Origin: Pseudoalteromonas prydzensis
GTDB lineage: Bacteria; Pseudomonadota; Gammaproteobacteria; Enterobacterales; Alteromonadaceae
Direction of reading: 5' to 3'
Assembly: GCF_001661495.1 (NCBI RefSeq)
Contig: NZ_BDDT01000001.1
Location: 248,001-312,000, forward strand
Length of the DNA: 64,000 nucleotides
The position numbers and the translations under genes are program-made. This document shows positions 53,067 to 61,904 of the stretch, one piece after another (position 1 is the stretch's first letter; each line of letters opens with the position of its first letter). The notes beneath the pieces are model-generated. The model saw nothing but the letters and a program-made list of their open reading frames with translations. It was not told the origin of the DNA and searched no databases.

Positions 53067-53759
53067 TCATTTCACCACAAAATTAAAGTAAGTATCAGGG
53101 TATGCTTGCGGTTTATAGGTAAAGTGCCACCACTCCATAGAGTAAGGCGAAAACCCTGCAGCCATCATAATATTTTTAAGTTTATAACGATTCGCTTTTT
53201 GCTCTTCGGTAATACGTGGGTCGTCAGTATTTGAAATAGTATCGAACATGTCAAATAACGAGCCCATATTTAGCGCTTGTCCTTGTGGATCGGTTAATGT
53301 TAAGTCAATGGTTGAACCACGACTATGACCAGACTTGGCAGCAATATAACCGCCTAGCAACTGATCTTTTCCTAGATTAGGATAATAAGCCGCTTTGGTT
53401 TTGGTGTCGTTTTCATCATTCACCCAACGGACAAAGTGATCTACCGCACGTTGCGGACGATAGCAATCGTAAATCTTAAAATTGTAGCCAGCCTGCTGCG
53501 CTTGCTTATGTGCCTGCTGCAAAGCTTTTGCAGCGGTTTTGTGTAAAAAGCATTTAGCTGCTTCATAACCATCAACAGGTACACCAACAAAGTTGTTATT
53601 ACCAAAATAGCGGATATCAAATAAGGCGGTCGGCATTAAGGTTGCTACATCAACGAATTCATCGCGTTTATTATCGTGTACACTTGCGTAAGCTGTCGGA
53701 CTTAATAAACCAATGGTTGCAAGCAATGAAACAGACTTAAAACATAATTTAAAAAACAT
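53067..53759 (-). CDS. ddpX: D-alanyl-D-alanine dipeptidase, VanX/DdpX type
   Basis: The protein, 230 residues from ATG 53759, has a signal peptide (FFKLCFKSVSLLATIGLLSP). The M15D zinc motif is SGHSRGSTIDLTL (SxHxxGxxxD), the second part is MEWWHFTY (ExxH region with WWH), and the substrate-side sequence is IYDCYRPQRAVDHFVRWV. It hydrolyses D-Ala-D-Ala in the periplasm, probably for nutrition or cell-wall recycling rather than glycopeptide resistance, as no van genes are near. An upstream TTG would add an implausible N-terminus. Confidence 0.9.
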   Translation of the reverse strand: MFFKLCFKSVSLLATIGLLSPTAYASVHDNKRDEFVDVATLMPTALFDIRYFGNNNFVGVPVDGYEAAKCFLHKTAAKALQQAHKQAQQAGYNFKIYDCYRPQRAVDHFVRWVNDENDTKTKAAYYPNLGKDQLLGGYIAAKSGHSRGSTIDLTLTDPQGQALNMGSLFDMFDTISNTDDPRITEEQKANRYKLKNIMMAAGFSPYSMEWWHFTYKPQAYPDTYFNFVVK

Positions 53760-54029
53760 AGTGCTGGCTTTCAGGTTACTTAATTTGATCTTTAATATTG
53801 CATATCTGAGGAAAGTTTCCAATTAAATCAGCACTACTTACTAGGGGCGATTAACTCTTTGTTGCCTACATGGATGTCTTTAAGGGCGTGAGCAGGACGC
53901 GGAAACTTTGCTCAATTTTTACTTTGCCCACTAAGTTACAAATCTCGCGCCGCGATTAAATCGCTCCTAGTTTGAACAAATTTTAATCCTGAAAAGTCAA
54001 CACACCCAAGCTAATTACACTTTTTAGAT

Positions 54030-55085
54030 TTAGGCAACAACCTCTTCACACCGTAAACTATTACACAGTGCAAGCCAATCTGCTGACTGCTCGTTGCCTT
54101 CACTTCTGCGGCCAAACAACGTCATTATGGTACTTCCCTGCGCATCAAAAAATTCAATTGAATGCACCTCAGTAGCCCCGTTATCTGTTGGCTTTTTAAC
54201 CACAAATGCTCGACTAAATTGATTCACTAAAATATGCAAGTTAAAGCCGTTGTCCAATATGTTGAACCACTGCCCCACTTGTTTTAAATTATCTAATCGT
54301 CCCGTATAAATTTGTACAGCAGCGTGGTTATTTACAAAAATCATGATCTCGCTTTGCTGCTGTTTAACCGTTTCAAATACACTGGTTAAACACATTGGCG
54401 AGACTTCTTGTGCCCATTGCTCACCCGCAACCTCAAGCCCTTGAGTGCGACTAAGTGCAAATTGCGTTAACAATGCAGGAAAGTGATGCACATCTTGCAA
54501 GTTTTGCCAGCCTTGGCGAAAACCTTGAATATCAATATCATTTATAGGCTTATCTTCATTTAGTATCGCCTCTGGTGCTAATACGGTTAATTCAGCACTT
54601 TGCTCTTGTGCCTTATATTGGTTGACTAACTGCTGATACGCCTCAATATCTGAATGTTCAGTAGTAAACACTTTATGAACCGCAACACCGTATTTATCAA
54701 AGAACTGAATACTGCTGTATTTGGGGTGGGTTTGAACAGCAAAAACACTGTGCCACTTTGATAAAAACAACCGTAAATCAATACCTGTGGGATTGATAGA
54801 GATGGCCGTTTTTACCCCATTGCGCTCATGGCAATATATTTTTTCGTAACAGCCAGAAATCTCACTCACTACTTGAGCATTGCGAGTCAAAGCCATTACA
54901 TGTTGCAGCTTTTTCAAGCCTTTTAAGATGCCTTCTAATTGTGTTACATCAAGTTGAGTCACCCCCTCCCCGACTTGCGCGGCAATTAATTGCGCTTCTG
55001 TTGTTTGTAGCTTTACAGCCGCATCAACAGCGCGAATCGTCGCTTGCTCTGCTTGGAGTTGGCGGTATTCATTAAGTAAACTCAT
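54030..55085 (-). CDS. hmuS: Haem-degrading/chaperone protein, HmuS/HemS family
   Basis: The 351-residue protein has the two-repeat HemS plan (about residues 30-175 and 195-345), with matching segments KWHSVFAVQTHPKYSSIQFF and TRQGLEVAGE..., VQIYTGRLDNLKQVGQWFNI, DNGFNLHILVNQFSRAFVVK. It handles haem in the cytosol, releasing iron or passing it on. AGGAG precedes the ATG. It follows the haem receptor gene by 38 bp and is probably part of the same iron-regulated transcript. Confidence 0.9.
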   Translation of the reverse strand: MSLLNEYRQLQAEQATIRAVDAAVKLQTTEAQLIAAQVGEGVTQLDVTQLEGILKGLKKLQHVMALTRNAQVVSEISGCYEKIYCHERNGVKTAISINPTGIDLRLFLSKWHSVFAVQTHPKYSSIQFFDKYGVAVHKVFTTEHSDIEAYQQLVNQYKAQEQSAELTVLAPEAILNEDKPINDIDIQGFRQGWQNLQDVHHFPALLTQFALSRTQGLEVAGEQWAQEVSPMCLTSVFETVKQQQSEIMIFVNNHAAVQIYTGRLDNLKQVGQWFNILDNGFNLHILVNQFSRAFVVKKPTDNGATEVHSIEFFDAQGSTIMTLFGRRSEGNEQSADWLALCNSLRCEEVVA

Positions 55086-55123
55086 AAGTACTCCTCGCTG
55101 TGAGCAAGCTCACAGCAATTTGG

Positions 55124-57223
55124 TTAAAATTTAAAACTCACTTGTGTTTTGATATTACGACCTACGCCGTAATCACCAATAGCGCCACCCGTTCCAGCCA
55201 TAACCTGATACTCTTGATCAAAAAGATTATCGACTGCTAACCGAGCGTTCCATTGCTCATTGATATCCCAGCTCGCATTAATACCAAATAATGTGTAACT
55301 ATCATGCTTAGTCGGTTGATAGGTCGCTGTTGTACTGTCATAAGCAAGTACATCACGCGATGCTTTATTTTGAATGCTAATACCAGTGCGAAGTGTGCTA
55401 TCAAAGAAATTTAATCCAGCAGTTATTGCTGCACTGTCTGCAGGTAAATACCATAAAGGTTGGCCATCTTGATCATCACCAGAGACTTCGCTGTAAGAAA
55501 AATTTAGATAACCAATTACATGTGCATAATTAACCTCAAGTTCAAAACCATCTCGGTCATTACTACCGCTGTTATGATAGCGAGGAGAAGGCGCGGGGTT
55601 TGTAACTGAGTTGGTATTAGACTGGATCTCCTCATCAACTTGAGTATCGAAATAAATAACTCGCCCTGTTAATGAATCATTACCCGAAAACACGTTACGC
55701 GTTTGATAGCTCATGCCTATCTCTTTATTTCGGCTGCTCTCAATATCTAAGGCTAAATTAGGGTTTCGGTTGCCGTATTGATCATATATTTCATCTAACA
55801 ATGGGGCTCTAAAGCCTTCTTGATAGCTGGCAAAAATAGTCAGTTGGGGCAGTAGTTGATAACTTGCTGTGATAGCAGGAACTAGATGGGAATGCTCAAC
55901 ATCAGTATCTTGATCAGCAAACTGCGCGGCAAACATATCTGTTGCTTTACTTTTATATTCCTCATAGCGAACTCCACCTGTTAAGGTGATATCTTGCCAG
56001 TTAAATTCATCTTGAATATAGATACCTAAACGCTTTTGTTCACCACCGGGTTGGGAGGTCATTTCAGTTGTTTGTAGCTGCGTGGCGTACGCTAAACACT
56101 GATAAGTTTGCGAGTCTAAATTAACGCACGGGTAGCTAAGCTTTTCACCAACACGTTCTTTATTTGAATACTGCACACCGTAAGTAAGTGCATGCATACC
56201 TAATGCACTGGTGTTCATGATATCTAGCGTGTTTATGTTGTATTCGTAATGAGACTCTACACCAATATAATCCTCAAGCATGCCTTTACCATCGGTTTCA
56301 GTAACATGACTTTGGGTGTTACCAAAGCGCACGGCTAAATCAATATAAGGATTATTAACTGGGTTGAATTCATAGTTAAGATTAGTTACCGACTGTTTAA
56401 CAGTGCGATAAACCGTGCCCCATGCACCAGGATCGGTGGTATTAAACTCAGTTCTTTGCGCATCTTCAGTTTGCGAGTAAGAAAGCCCTACTAATGAGCT
56501 TTCGGTTAGGTAGTACTCCCCCTTGAGAAGTACAGATTCAGCCTCAATAGCAGAGTTATCAAGTGTTTCACCATTAGACAACTCGAAGTCATCACTTTGA
56601 CGCTTTACATACGCGGCTAAAATATCGAGTGATTCTGTAGGGCGAGCATACGCGTATATCGAGCCATTATTTTCATTATTATTACCATGATGGCCCAACT
56701 TAATTTTTGCTCCCGCCGTTTGGTCTGGGGCTAAAAAGTCACTGGCATCCTTTAGCTCCATTTCCACCACGCCACCTAATGCACCACCGCCATGCAATAC
56801 TGTGCTAGGCCCTCGTTTAATACTGACCGTGCGATATAATTCGGCATCGCTAAAGAAACTACCCATACGATACTTTTCAAAAGTCTGAATAGCGCCGTCA
56901 ATGCTGACTAAAACATCTTCAGCATCATTAAAACCTCGAACACTGAATTTTTGCCCGCCCGAACGGGGTCCGCCAGTCGAGGTTACATTGGGTACTGCTA
57001 ATAGACTGTCGAAAATGGTAGTTGCTAATATATTTTCAATGCTTTCAGAGGAGATCACATTGACCGCTTGTGAAGAATCAAGGACTGTTTTTTCAGTGCG
57101 GGTGGCAGTGACAGTGACAGCATCTAAGGTTGTTGTAAGCTGAGGTTGTTCTGACGAATTTGTTTGTGCCATTACAGGCAGTGAAACACTGGCAATACAT
57201 AAAGCCAGTTTTGAAAGGCGCAT
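55124..57223 (-). CDS. TonB-dependent haem/haemoglobin receptor
   Basis: The 699-residue protein has a signal peptide (MRLSKLALCIASVSLPVMA), a TonB box region (TTLDAVTVTATRTEKTVLDS), a plug domain (SVRGFNDAEDVLVSIDGAIQ, GPSTVLHGGGALGGVVEMEL), and a 22-strand barrel ending in TQVSFKF. The FRAPLLDEIYDQYG segment matches the FRAP/NPNL motif of haem receptors, followed by NPNLALDIESSRN. It imports haem across the outer membrane using the ExbB-ExbD-TonB complex encoded just upstream. A Fur-like box lies before the gene. Confidence 0.9.
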   Translation of the reverse strand: MRLSKLALCIASVSLPVMAQTNSSEQPQLTTTLDAVTVTATRTEKTVLDSSQAVNVISSESIENILATTIFDSLLAVPNVTSTGGPRSGGQKFSVRGFNDAEDVLVSIDGAIQTFEKYRMGSFFSDAELYRTVSIKRGPSTVLHGGGALGGVVEMELKDASDFLAPDQTAGAKIKLGHHGNNNENNGSIYAYARPTESLDILAAYVKRQSDDFELSNGETLDNSAIEAESVLLKGEYYLTESSLVGLSYSQTEDAQRTEFNTTDPGAWGTVYRTVKQSVTNLNYEFNPVNNPYIDLAVRFGNTQSHVTETDGKGMLEDYIGVESHYEYNINTLDIMNTSALGMHALTYGVQYSNKERVGEKLSYPCVNLDSQTYQCLAYATQLQTTEMTSQPGGEQKRLGIYIQDEFNWQDITLTGGVRYEEYKSKATDMFAAQFADQDTDVEHSHLVPAITASYQLLPQLTIFASYQEGFRAPLLDEIYDQYGNRNPNLALDIESSRNKEIGMSYQTRNVFSGNDSLTGRVIYFDTQVDEEIQSNTNSVTNPAPSPRYHNSGSNDRDGFELEVNYAHVIGYLNFSYSEVSGDDQDGQPLWYLPADSAAITAGLNFFDSTLRTGISIQNKASRDVLAYDSTTATYQPTKHDSYTLFGINASWDINEQWNARLAVDNLFDQEYQVMAGTGGAIGDYGVGRNIKTQVSFKF

Positions 57224-57328
57224 GTTGTCGCTCCATTAAAGGTTATTATAGGATTGCGAATTGATTTAGCCCCTGATCACCAATCGCATAGTAAACGCAT
57301 CTGCACTATAGCAAAATAAACACTAAAT

Positions 57329-57347
57329 GATAATTGTTTTTATTATC
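57329..57347 (-). promoter_or_regulatory. Fur-box-like operator upstream of the haem receptor
   Basis: GATAAT-TGTTTTT-ATTATC is a 19-bp near-palindrome matching 14 of 19 positions of the classical Fur consensus, about 105 bp upstream of the receptor start and overlapping the exbD 3' end. It suggests a separate iron-regulated promoter for receptor and hmuS. Confidence 0.7.
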
Positions 57348-57753
57348 TTTTAATTAATATGTTAGCAATTTTATGATCCTCTTTTGACAATGCTGCTAGC
57401 AAGTTGACTAAATCACCACTGGGTACCTGCTGATCAATCGCTAAATACACGCCTTGTTTATTAGTATTTACTCGTAAAGCATCCATCACCTCATTTAAAG
57501 AAGAGTAAGGAACTTTACCAAGCGCATAATTAAGCTTTTGATTAGTAAAATTGACACTAAGCACGAGTGCGTTTTGCTGCTCTATGGGGGCTTGATTGTC
57601 GTTACCAACCTCAGGAAGGGTCACATCAAGCATCTCTAATTTAACTGCCGCAGTTAATAGTAAAAAAACTAACAATATAAAAAGCACATCAATCAGCGCA
57701 GTTAAATCCGGCATTAAACCGCTATTAGTGGTTTTTTCTGGAAGCTCAAGCAT
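57343..57753 (-). CDS. exbD: ExbD biopolymer transport protein
   Basis: The protein of about 136 residues has one N-terminal transmembrane helix with the essential Asp (MPDLTALIDVLFILLVFLLL) and a periplasmic domain. It couples the proton motive force to TonB together with ExbB. I chose ATG 57753, which overlaps the exbB stop (ATGCTTGA); an ATG at 57768 is the alternative. It is part of the exbB-exbD-tonB set for haem uptake. Confidence 0.92.
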   Translation of the reverse strand: MLELPEKTTNSGLMPDLTALIDVLFILLVFLLLTAAVKLEMLDVTLPEVGNDNQAPIEQQNALVLSVNFTNQKLNYALGKVPYSSLNEVMDALRVNTNKQGVYLAIDQQVPSGDLVNLLAALSKEDHKIANILIKR

Positions 57754-58291
57754 GAGCAACTTCATCAAAACGTAGCTGATAGTTTAAGTGGTTAATTGTA
57801 CGAGTCAGATCAGTGTGTAAGCGATCTAACAGTGCGTTGAAAATACCACTTAATAATAAACACGGAATTGCAATAATAAGCCCTGCCATGGTGGAGTACA
57901 TTGCTTCCCATAAACCATCGGCAAGTAACGCTGGGGTGATTGCTTGCTGGGTTTGCGCTATTTTCTTAAACATTAAGATCAACCCCCACACAGTCCCAAG
58001 TAAGCCCATTAACGGGCTTAAAGCCCCCATTAGAGATAATATATTCAAACGCTTACGCCAGTTACTTAAGCAGTCTTGTAAGTACAGCTGGCACCATTGC
58101 TGGCGTTGTTCAGGCTGAATTTTCTGTTTAAGTAACTGGTTAAACTCGCTGTTTGGCTGTTTAATTTTTTGCATTGTTAACCAGCTTTGCAAAAACGCAA
58201 AACCACGTTCTAACACAATTGCTAAAGCAAATACCGATACCATGAACAATGGCCAAGCCATTAATCCCACAGCTAAAAATAGTTCTTGCAT
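57746..58291 (-). CDS. exbB: ExbB/MotA-TolQ family proton channel protein
   Basis: The protein of about 181 residues has three membrane helices: the first in LAVGLMAWPLFMVSVFALAI, then NILSLMGALSPLMGLLGTVWGL and WEAMYSTMAGLIIAIPCLLL, the MotA/TolQ/ExbB core with conserved Pro, Gly and Thr residues. It forms the proton channel with ExbD. I start at ATG 58291 (MQELFLAV), preceded by GAGAAG, instead of the ATG five codons upstream. Confidence 0.92.
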   Translation of the reverse strand: MQELFLAVGLMAWPLFMVSVFALAIVLERGFAFLQSWLTMQKIKQPNSEFNQLLKQKIQPEQRQQWCQLYLQDCLSNWRKRLNILSLMGALSPLMGLLGTVWGLILMFKKIAQTQQAITPALLADGLWEAMYSTMAGLIIAIPCLLLSGIFNALLDRLHTDLTRTINHLNYQLRFDEVAHA

Positions 58292-58314
58292 AATCACTTC
58301 TCTCATTAGCTGCG

Positions 58315-59052
58315 TTATGAACGCAGGGAAAACTCTATCGGCACACTAAAGCGGGCTTTAATACTGCGGTTATCACGCATTACGGGGTGGAATTGCCATT
58401 GCGAAACATTATTTATTGCCGCTTTATCAAGCTCTGTAAAACCACTACTTTGCACGAGCGTTAACTGGCTGATTGTGCCATCTTCGGCTAACTCAATTTG
58501 TAAAATGGCTACTCCCTGATAACCACGACGCTTGGCCTTCAGTGGATAATTTAAAGCAGGTCTAGGTGCTTTAAATATAGGTAATGTTTTAATGTCTATT
58601 ACTTGGTTTTTTAATGAATGCTGCTCGGCAATTACAGGAGCTGTTGATTCAGGCTGAGCCTCACTGGCAAGGAGTTGCTGCTTCACAACCTCAGTAATTG
58701 GTTGCGATTTTTTAGGTGGTGCAGTTTTAGTTTTTGCAGACTTTTTAGGTTTGATCGTATTAGACGCAGCGATTTTAGTTACTTTAGGTTGCTTTAAAGC
58801 TGACTGCTCTGCCACACGTTTAACATCAGAATGAAACACAGTGCTTGGTATAGATGTCTGTTTTGCAGCCACGGCTGGCTGAGTGTCTTGCTTTATTTGC
58901 GGTTTAACAGGTTGAGACTTTATTATATTTACAGCAATACGCTTGGCAGGTTGTGCTTGATTAAATTGCACCACAAATGGAGCGCTTGGCTGATAGTACA
59001 ACCAACCCAAATGACACCCGATAGAAGCAAAAAGGAAAATAATAAATTTCAT
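58315..59052 (-). CDS. tonB: TonB energy-transducing protein
   Basis: The protein of 245 residues (ATG 59052) has an N-terminal membrane anchor (MKFIIFLFASIGCHLGWLYY), a long basic, Pro/Lys/Ala-rich spacer (about 40-155), and a C-terminal TonB domain (PALNYPLKAKRRGYQGVAIL, VQSSGFTELDKAAINNVSQW, KARFSVPIEFSLRS). A longer frame to 59232 overlaps hmuT and is rejected. It transmits energy to the haem receptor and begins the tonB-exbB-exbD-receptor-hmuS run, divergent from hmuTUV. Confidence 0.9.
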   Translation of the reverse strand: MKFIIFLFASIGCHLGWLYYQPSAPFVVQFNQAQPAKRIAVNIIKSQPVKPQIKQDTQPAVAAKQTSIPSTVFHSDVKRVAEQSALKQPKVTKIAASNTIKPKKSAKTKTAPPKKSQPITEVVKQQLLASEAQPESTAPVIAEQHSLKNQVIDIKTLPIFKAPRPALNYPLKAKRRGYQGVAILQIELAEDGTISQLTLVQSSGFTELDKAAINNVSQWQFHPVMRDNRSIKARFSVPIEFSLRS

Positions 59053-59069
59053 AACTTTTAAATGCAAAT

Positions 59070-59088
59070 GCAAACTGTTACTATTTGC
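59070..59088. promoter_or_regulatory. Candidate Fur-like operator between tonB and hmuT
   Basis: GCAAACTGTTACTATTTGC is a 19-bp imperfect palindrome (GCAAA/TTTGC ends, 14 of 19 positions symmetric) in the 64-bp gap between the divergent genes. Its size and place fit an iron-responsive operator, but the half-site differs from the classical Fur box. Confidence 0.5.
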
Positions 59089-59116
59089 GTTAAATAATAT
59101 CAACATTGGAATCATT

Positions 59117-60043
59117 ATGAAACCCCTACTCTCATCTTTATTTTTAATTGCCTTTGCACTACACAACCAATTTGCTTTTGCTGAGCAAACAGCTAATCCA
59201 CAGCGTATTGTTGTATCTGGTGGCTCTATCACAGAAATTATTTATGCACTAGATGAGCAGCAACGTGTGATCGGGGTCGACAGCACTAGCGTGTTTCCTG
59301 TTCAAGCGAAAGCTAAACCGCAAATAGGCTATGTAAGAAGAATAAGTGCTGAAGGCGTGCTCTCGCTGAATCCAGACCTCGTAATAGGTGAAGCTGACAC
59401 AGGCCCTAAAAAGGTGGTAGAGCAGCTTAAGCAAACCGGTATTAACTTGGTTATTTTGAATGAAAACGATAATTTAGCGGGAATAGAAAACAAAATAAAA
59501 AACATAGCTGAGTTGTTAGGGGTTGCTGATAAAGGCGATAAGCTTGCGCAATCATTACAGCTAGACCGCACTGCACTTAGTTATTTGTTAAAACAAACAA
59601 CCACTAAGCCTAGAGTGTTATTTGTACTGAGTGTTCGTAATAGTCAGCCTATTGTTGCCGGAGCCGGCACCTCAGCTGATGAGCTTATTCGCGCAGCGGG
59701 AGGGGACAATATAGCAGCTGGTATGATCACCAATTGGAAAAGCCTTTCTAGCGAAGCGACGTTAGCGCTCAACCCTGATGTGATCATTACTATGGGTCGC
59801 CATGGCGATGATCCGCAGCTGGAATTAGCAAAGCTTGCCCACTTTAAATTTTCAAACGCAGTAAAAAATGGTCAAGTACATAGTTTTGATGGTAGTTATT
59901 TACTTGGCATGGGTCCGCGCGCACCACAAGCGGTTGTTGAGCTAGCTCATACACTGCATCCACAGGCGCAATTACCTCAAGGTTATCACTATCGCTTTGC
60001 CTCAAGCGCCAATGATGCCGTAGCCCAACTAAGTGAGCACTGA
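59117..60043 (+). CDS. hmuT: Haem ABC transporter, periplasmic binding protein
   Basis: The 308-residue protein has a signal peptide (MKPLLSSLFLIAFALHNQFA) and a class III binding fold: QRIVVSGGSITEIIYALDEQ, RRISAEGVLSLNPDLVIGEA, and AAGGDNIAAGMITNWKSLSS. It receives haem in the periplasm from the outer-membrane receptor and gives it to HmuU. It is first in a three-gene operon, followed by hmuU after 2 bp. Confidence 0.92.
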   Translation: MKPLLSSLFLIAFALHNQFAFAEQTANPQRIVVSGGSITEIIYALDEQQRVIGVDSTSVFPVQAKAKPQIGYVRRISAEGVLSLNPDLVIGEADTGPKKVVEQLKQTGINLVILNENDNLAGIENKIKNIAELLGVADKGDKLAQSLQLDRTALSYLLKQTTTKPRVLFVLSVRNSQPIVAGAGTSADELIRAAGGDNIAAGMITNWKSLSSEATLALNPDVIITMGRHGDDPQLELAKLAHFKFSNAVKNGQVHSFDGSYLLGMGPRAPQAVVELAHTLHPQAQLPQGYHYRFASSANDAVAQLSEH

Positions 60044-60045
60044 TC

Positions 60046-61098
60046 ATGCTTGCTCTTGGCAGTACCTTAGTATCCCAAAGCCAACACCGGCGCTTAGCAA
60101 TCCCCGCGTTATTTTTAGCCTGTATCATGGTGTTTTTCATCGGGTTAAGTAAGGGCGGCGTGATCATCAGTATGAGTGAAATAATCGCTATTATTAATCA
60201 CACCGCTGATGATCAACTTAAACACGCTATTATTTGGCAAATACGGTTGCCCCGTTTAGTGCTGGCCATGGTCGTTGGGGCTGGGTTGGCCGCCTGCGGC
60301 GCAGCTATGCAAGCTATTTTCAGAAACCCATTAGCAGATCCTGGTTTAATTGGGGTCTCAAGTGGTGCGGCATTAGGCGCAGTGGCAACCATTGTGTTAG
60401 GAACCAGTTTATTCGCTAATTTTAGCGATAGTTTAGGGATTTATGCGGTACCGGTGGGCGCATTTTTAGGTTGTATCGGTGTGTGTGTATTTATTTATCG
60501 ACTAAGTGCCCACAGTGGGCAATTTACAATTATTAGCCTACTTCTCGCCGGTATTGCTGTAAATGCGATTGTGGGCTCATTAATTGGCGTGCTTACGCTT
60601 ATCAGTAACGATCAACAATTACGTGATTTAACCTTTTGGAGCATGGGTTCGCTTGCCGGTAATCACTTCACGATGATGCTGCCTACACTGACGCTGATCG
60701 TGATCAGCTGTATTGGCTTATTGCGCTTAGCGAAACCACTTAATTTATATTTACTTGGCGAAGCACAAGCTAAGCATTTAGGCATAGATGTGACTAAGCT
60801 AAAAAAACACGTGTTTATCTATACCGCTTTATGTACTGGCGCGGCAGTTGCAATCACAGGGATTATTGGGTTTGTAGGCTTTATTGTGCCACATATTGTG
60901 CGTTTAGTATTAGGCCCTGACCACCGTTATTTAATGCCAACAAGCATGTTAGGAGGCGCGTTATTACTTAGCTTAGCTGATTTATTTGCGCGTACCGTTA
61001 TGCTGCCTGCAGAGCTACCTATTGGGCTGATAACCAGTGCGATTGGTGGGCCTTTCTTTTTAATCATGCTATTAAAAACTTACCAAAGACGAGGATAA
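60046..61098 (+). CDS. hmuU: Haem ABC transporter, permease
   Basis: The 350-residue permease of the FecCD/BtuC family has about ten membrane helices: RLPRLVLAMVVGAGLAACGA, GAAMQAIFRNPLADPGLIGV, the SSGAALGA loop, and GIIGFVGFIVPHIVRLVLGP (ATPase-coupling region). It forms the inner-membrane channel for haem. hmuV follows after 3 bp. Confidence 0.93.
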   Translation: MLALGSTLVSQSQHRRLAIPALFLACIMVFFIGLSKGGVIISMSEIIAIINHTADDQLKHAIIWQIRLPRLVLAMVVGAGLAACGAAMQAIFRNPLADPGLIGVSSGAALGAVATIVLGTSLFANFSDSLGIYAVPVGAFLGCIGVCVFIYRLSAHSGQFTIISLLLAGIAVNAIVGSLIGVLTLISNDQQLRDLTFWSMGSLAGNHFTMMLPTLTLIVISCIGLLRLAKPLNLYLLGEAQAKHLGIDVTKLKKHVFIYTALCTGAAVAITGIIGFVGFIVPHIVRLVLGPDHRYLMPTSMLGGALLLSLADLFARTVMLPAELPIGLITSAIGGPFFLIMLLKTYQRRG

Positions 61099-61101
61099 AA
61101 A

Positions 61102-61899
61102 ATGCTTTCAGGTCATAACTTAACCGCTAAAGTGGGCAAAAAATTACTCCTTGATGACGTTAATTTTACGGTAAACCCATATGAAGTTGTGGTGATCATT
61201 GGTCCTAACGGCGCAGGTAAGTCATCGCTATTAAAAGCTCTGTGTGGTGATATTCCTTTAACTACCGGCTCGGTGAGCATCAACCAGCAAAATTTAACCG
61301 ATTATAGCCTTAGCGAGCTGGCAACACTTAGAGCCGTCCTCACTCAAAGCTATGAGTTAGACTTTCCATTTACTGTAAACGAAGTCGTAGACATGGCCCA
61401 TGTTGCACATCAACAGCAGTTCAGTTCCCTTGCTTTAAAACGATTTTCTAGTAATGCGATGCAAGCTTTAGGCGTGTCTCATTTAGCTCAACAATGCTTT
61501 ACCCGTCTTTCTGGCGGGGAAAAGCAGCGAGCACAACTTGCTCGTGTTTTGTGTCAATTGCAACCGAGCTTAGCGAATAAAAAAAACGCCTATTTGTTAA
61601 TTGATGAACCAACCTCTAGTTTAGATCTCTACCATCAATATGAGGTAATGACGCAAGCAAAAGCAATCGCTCAGCAAGGTGCAGGGGTGGTTGCCGTGGT
61701 TCATGATTTATCATTGGCAGCAAGCTTTGCTGATCGTTTATACATGCTAGATAAAGGGCGCGTTGTGGCCTGTGGCTCGCCAAAGCAAGTGTTAACGCAA
61801 GCTAGGTTAAAAAAAGTCTATAACATTGATGCTACGCTGCAAATTGATACTGATAATGCCCTGCCGCATATCTTAATTCGTAAAAATAATGTGGCTTGA
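61102..61899 (+). CDS. hmuV: Haem ABC transporter, ATPase
   Basis: The 265-residue ATPase has Walker A IGPNGAGKSSLLKAL, a Q-loop (LTQSYELDFPF), the ABC signature LSGGEKQRAQLARVL, Walker B YLLIDEPTSSLD and the switch His in VVHDLSL. It powers haem import with HmuU and HmuT. It ends 5 bp from the convergent GGDEF gene. Confidence 0.94.
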   Translation: MLSGHNLTAKVGKKLLLDDVNFTVNPYEVVVIIGPNGAGKSSLLKALCGDIPLTTGSVSINQQNLTDYSLSELATLRAVLTQSYELDFPFTVNEVVDMAHVAHQQQFSSLALKRFSSNAMQALGVSHLAQQCFTRLSGGEKQRAQLARVLCQLQPSLANKKNAYLLIDEPTSSLDLYHQYEVMTQAKAIAQQGAGVVAVVHDLSLAASFADRLYMLDKGRVVACGSPKQVLTQARLKKVYNIDATLQIDTDNALPHILIRKNNVA

Positions 61900-61904
61900 A
61901 TCTA

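Noticed and set aside
53067-53759. Vancomycin-resistance locus
   Set aside because: The VanX-type enzyme stands alone without vanA/vanH/vanRS; periplasmic DdpX-like peptide recycling is the simpler reading.
58315-59232. Longer tonB start at 59232
   Set aside because: It would overlap hmuT on the other strand by over 100 bp and place non-signal sequence before the membrane anchor; ATG 59052 gives a normal TonB.
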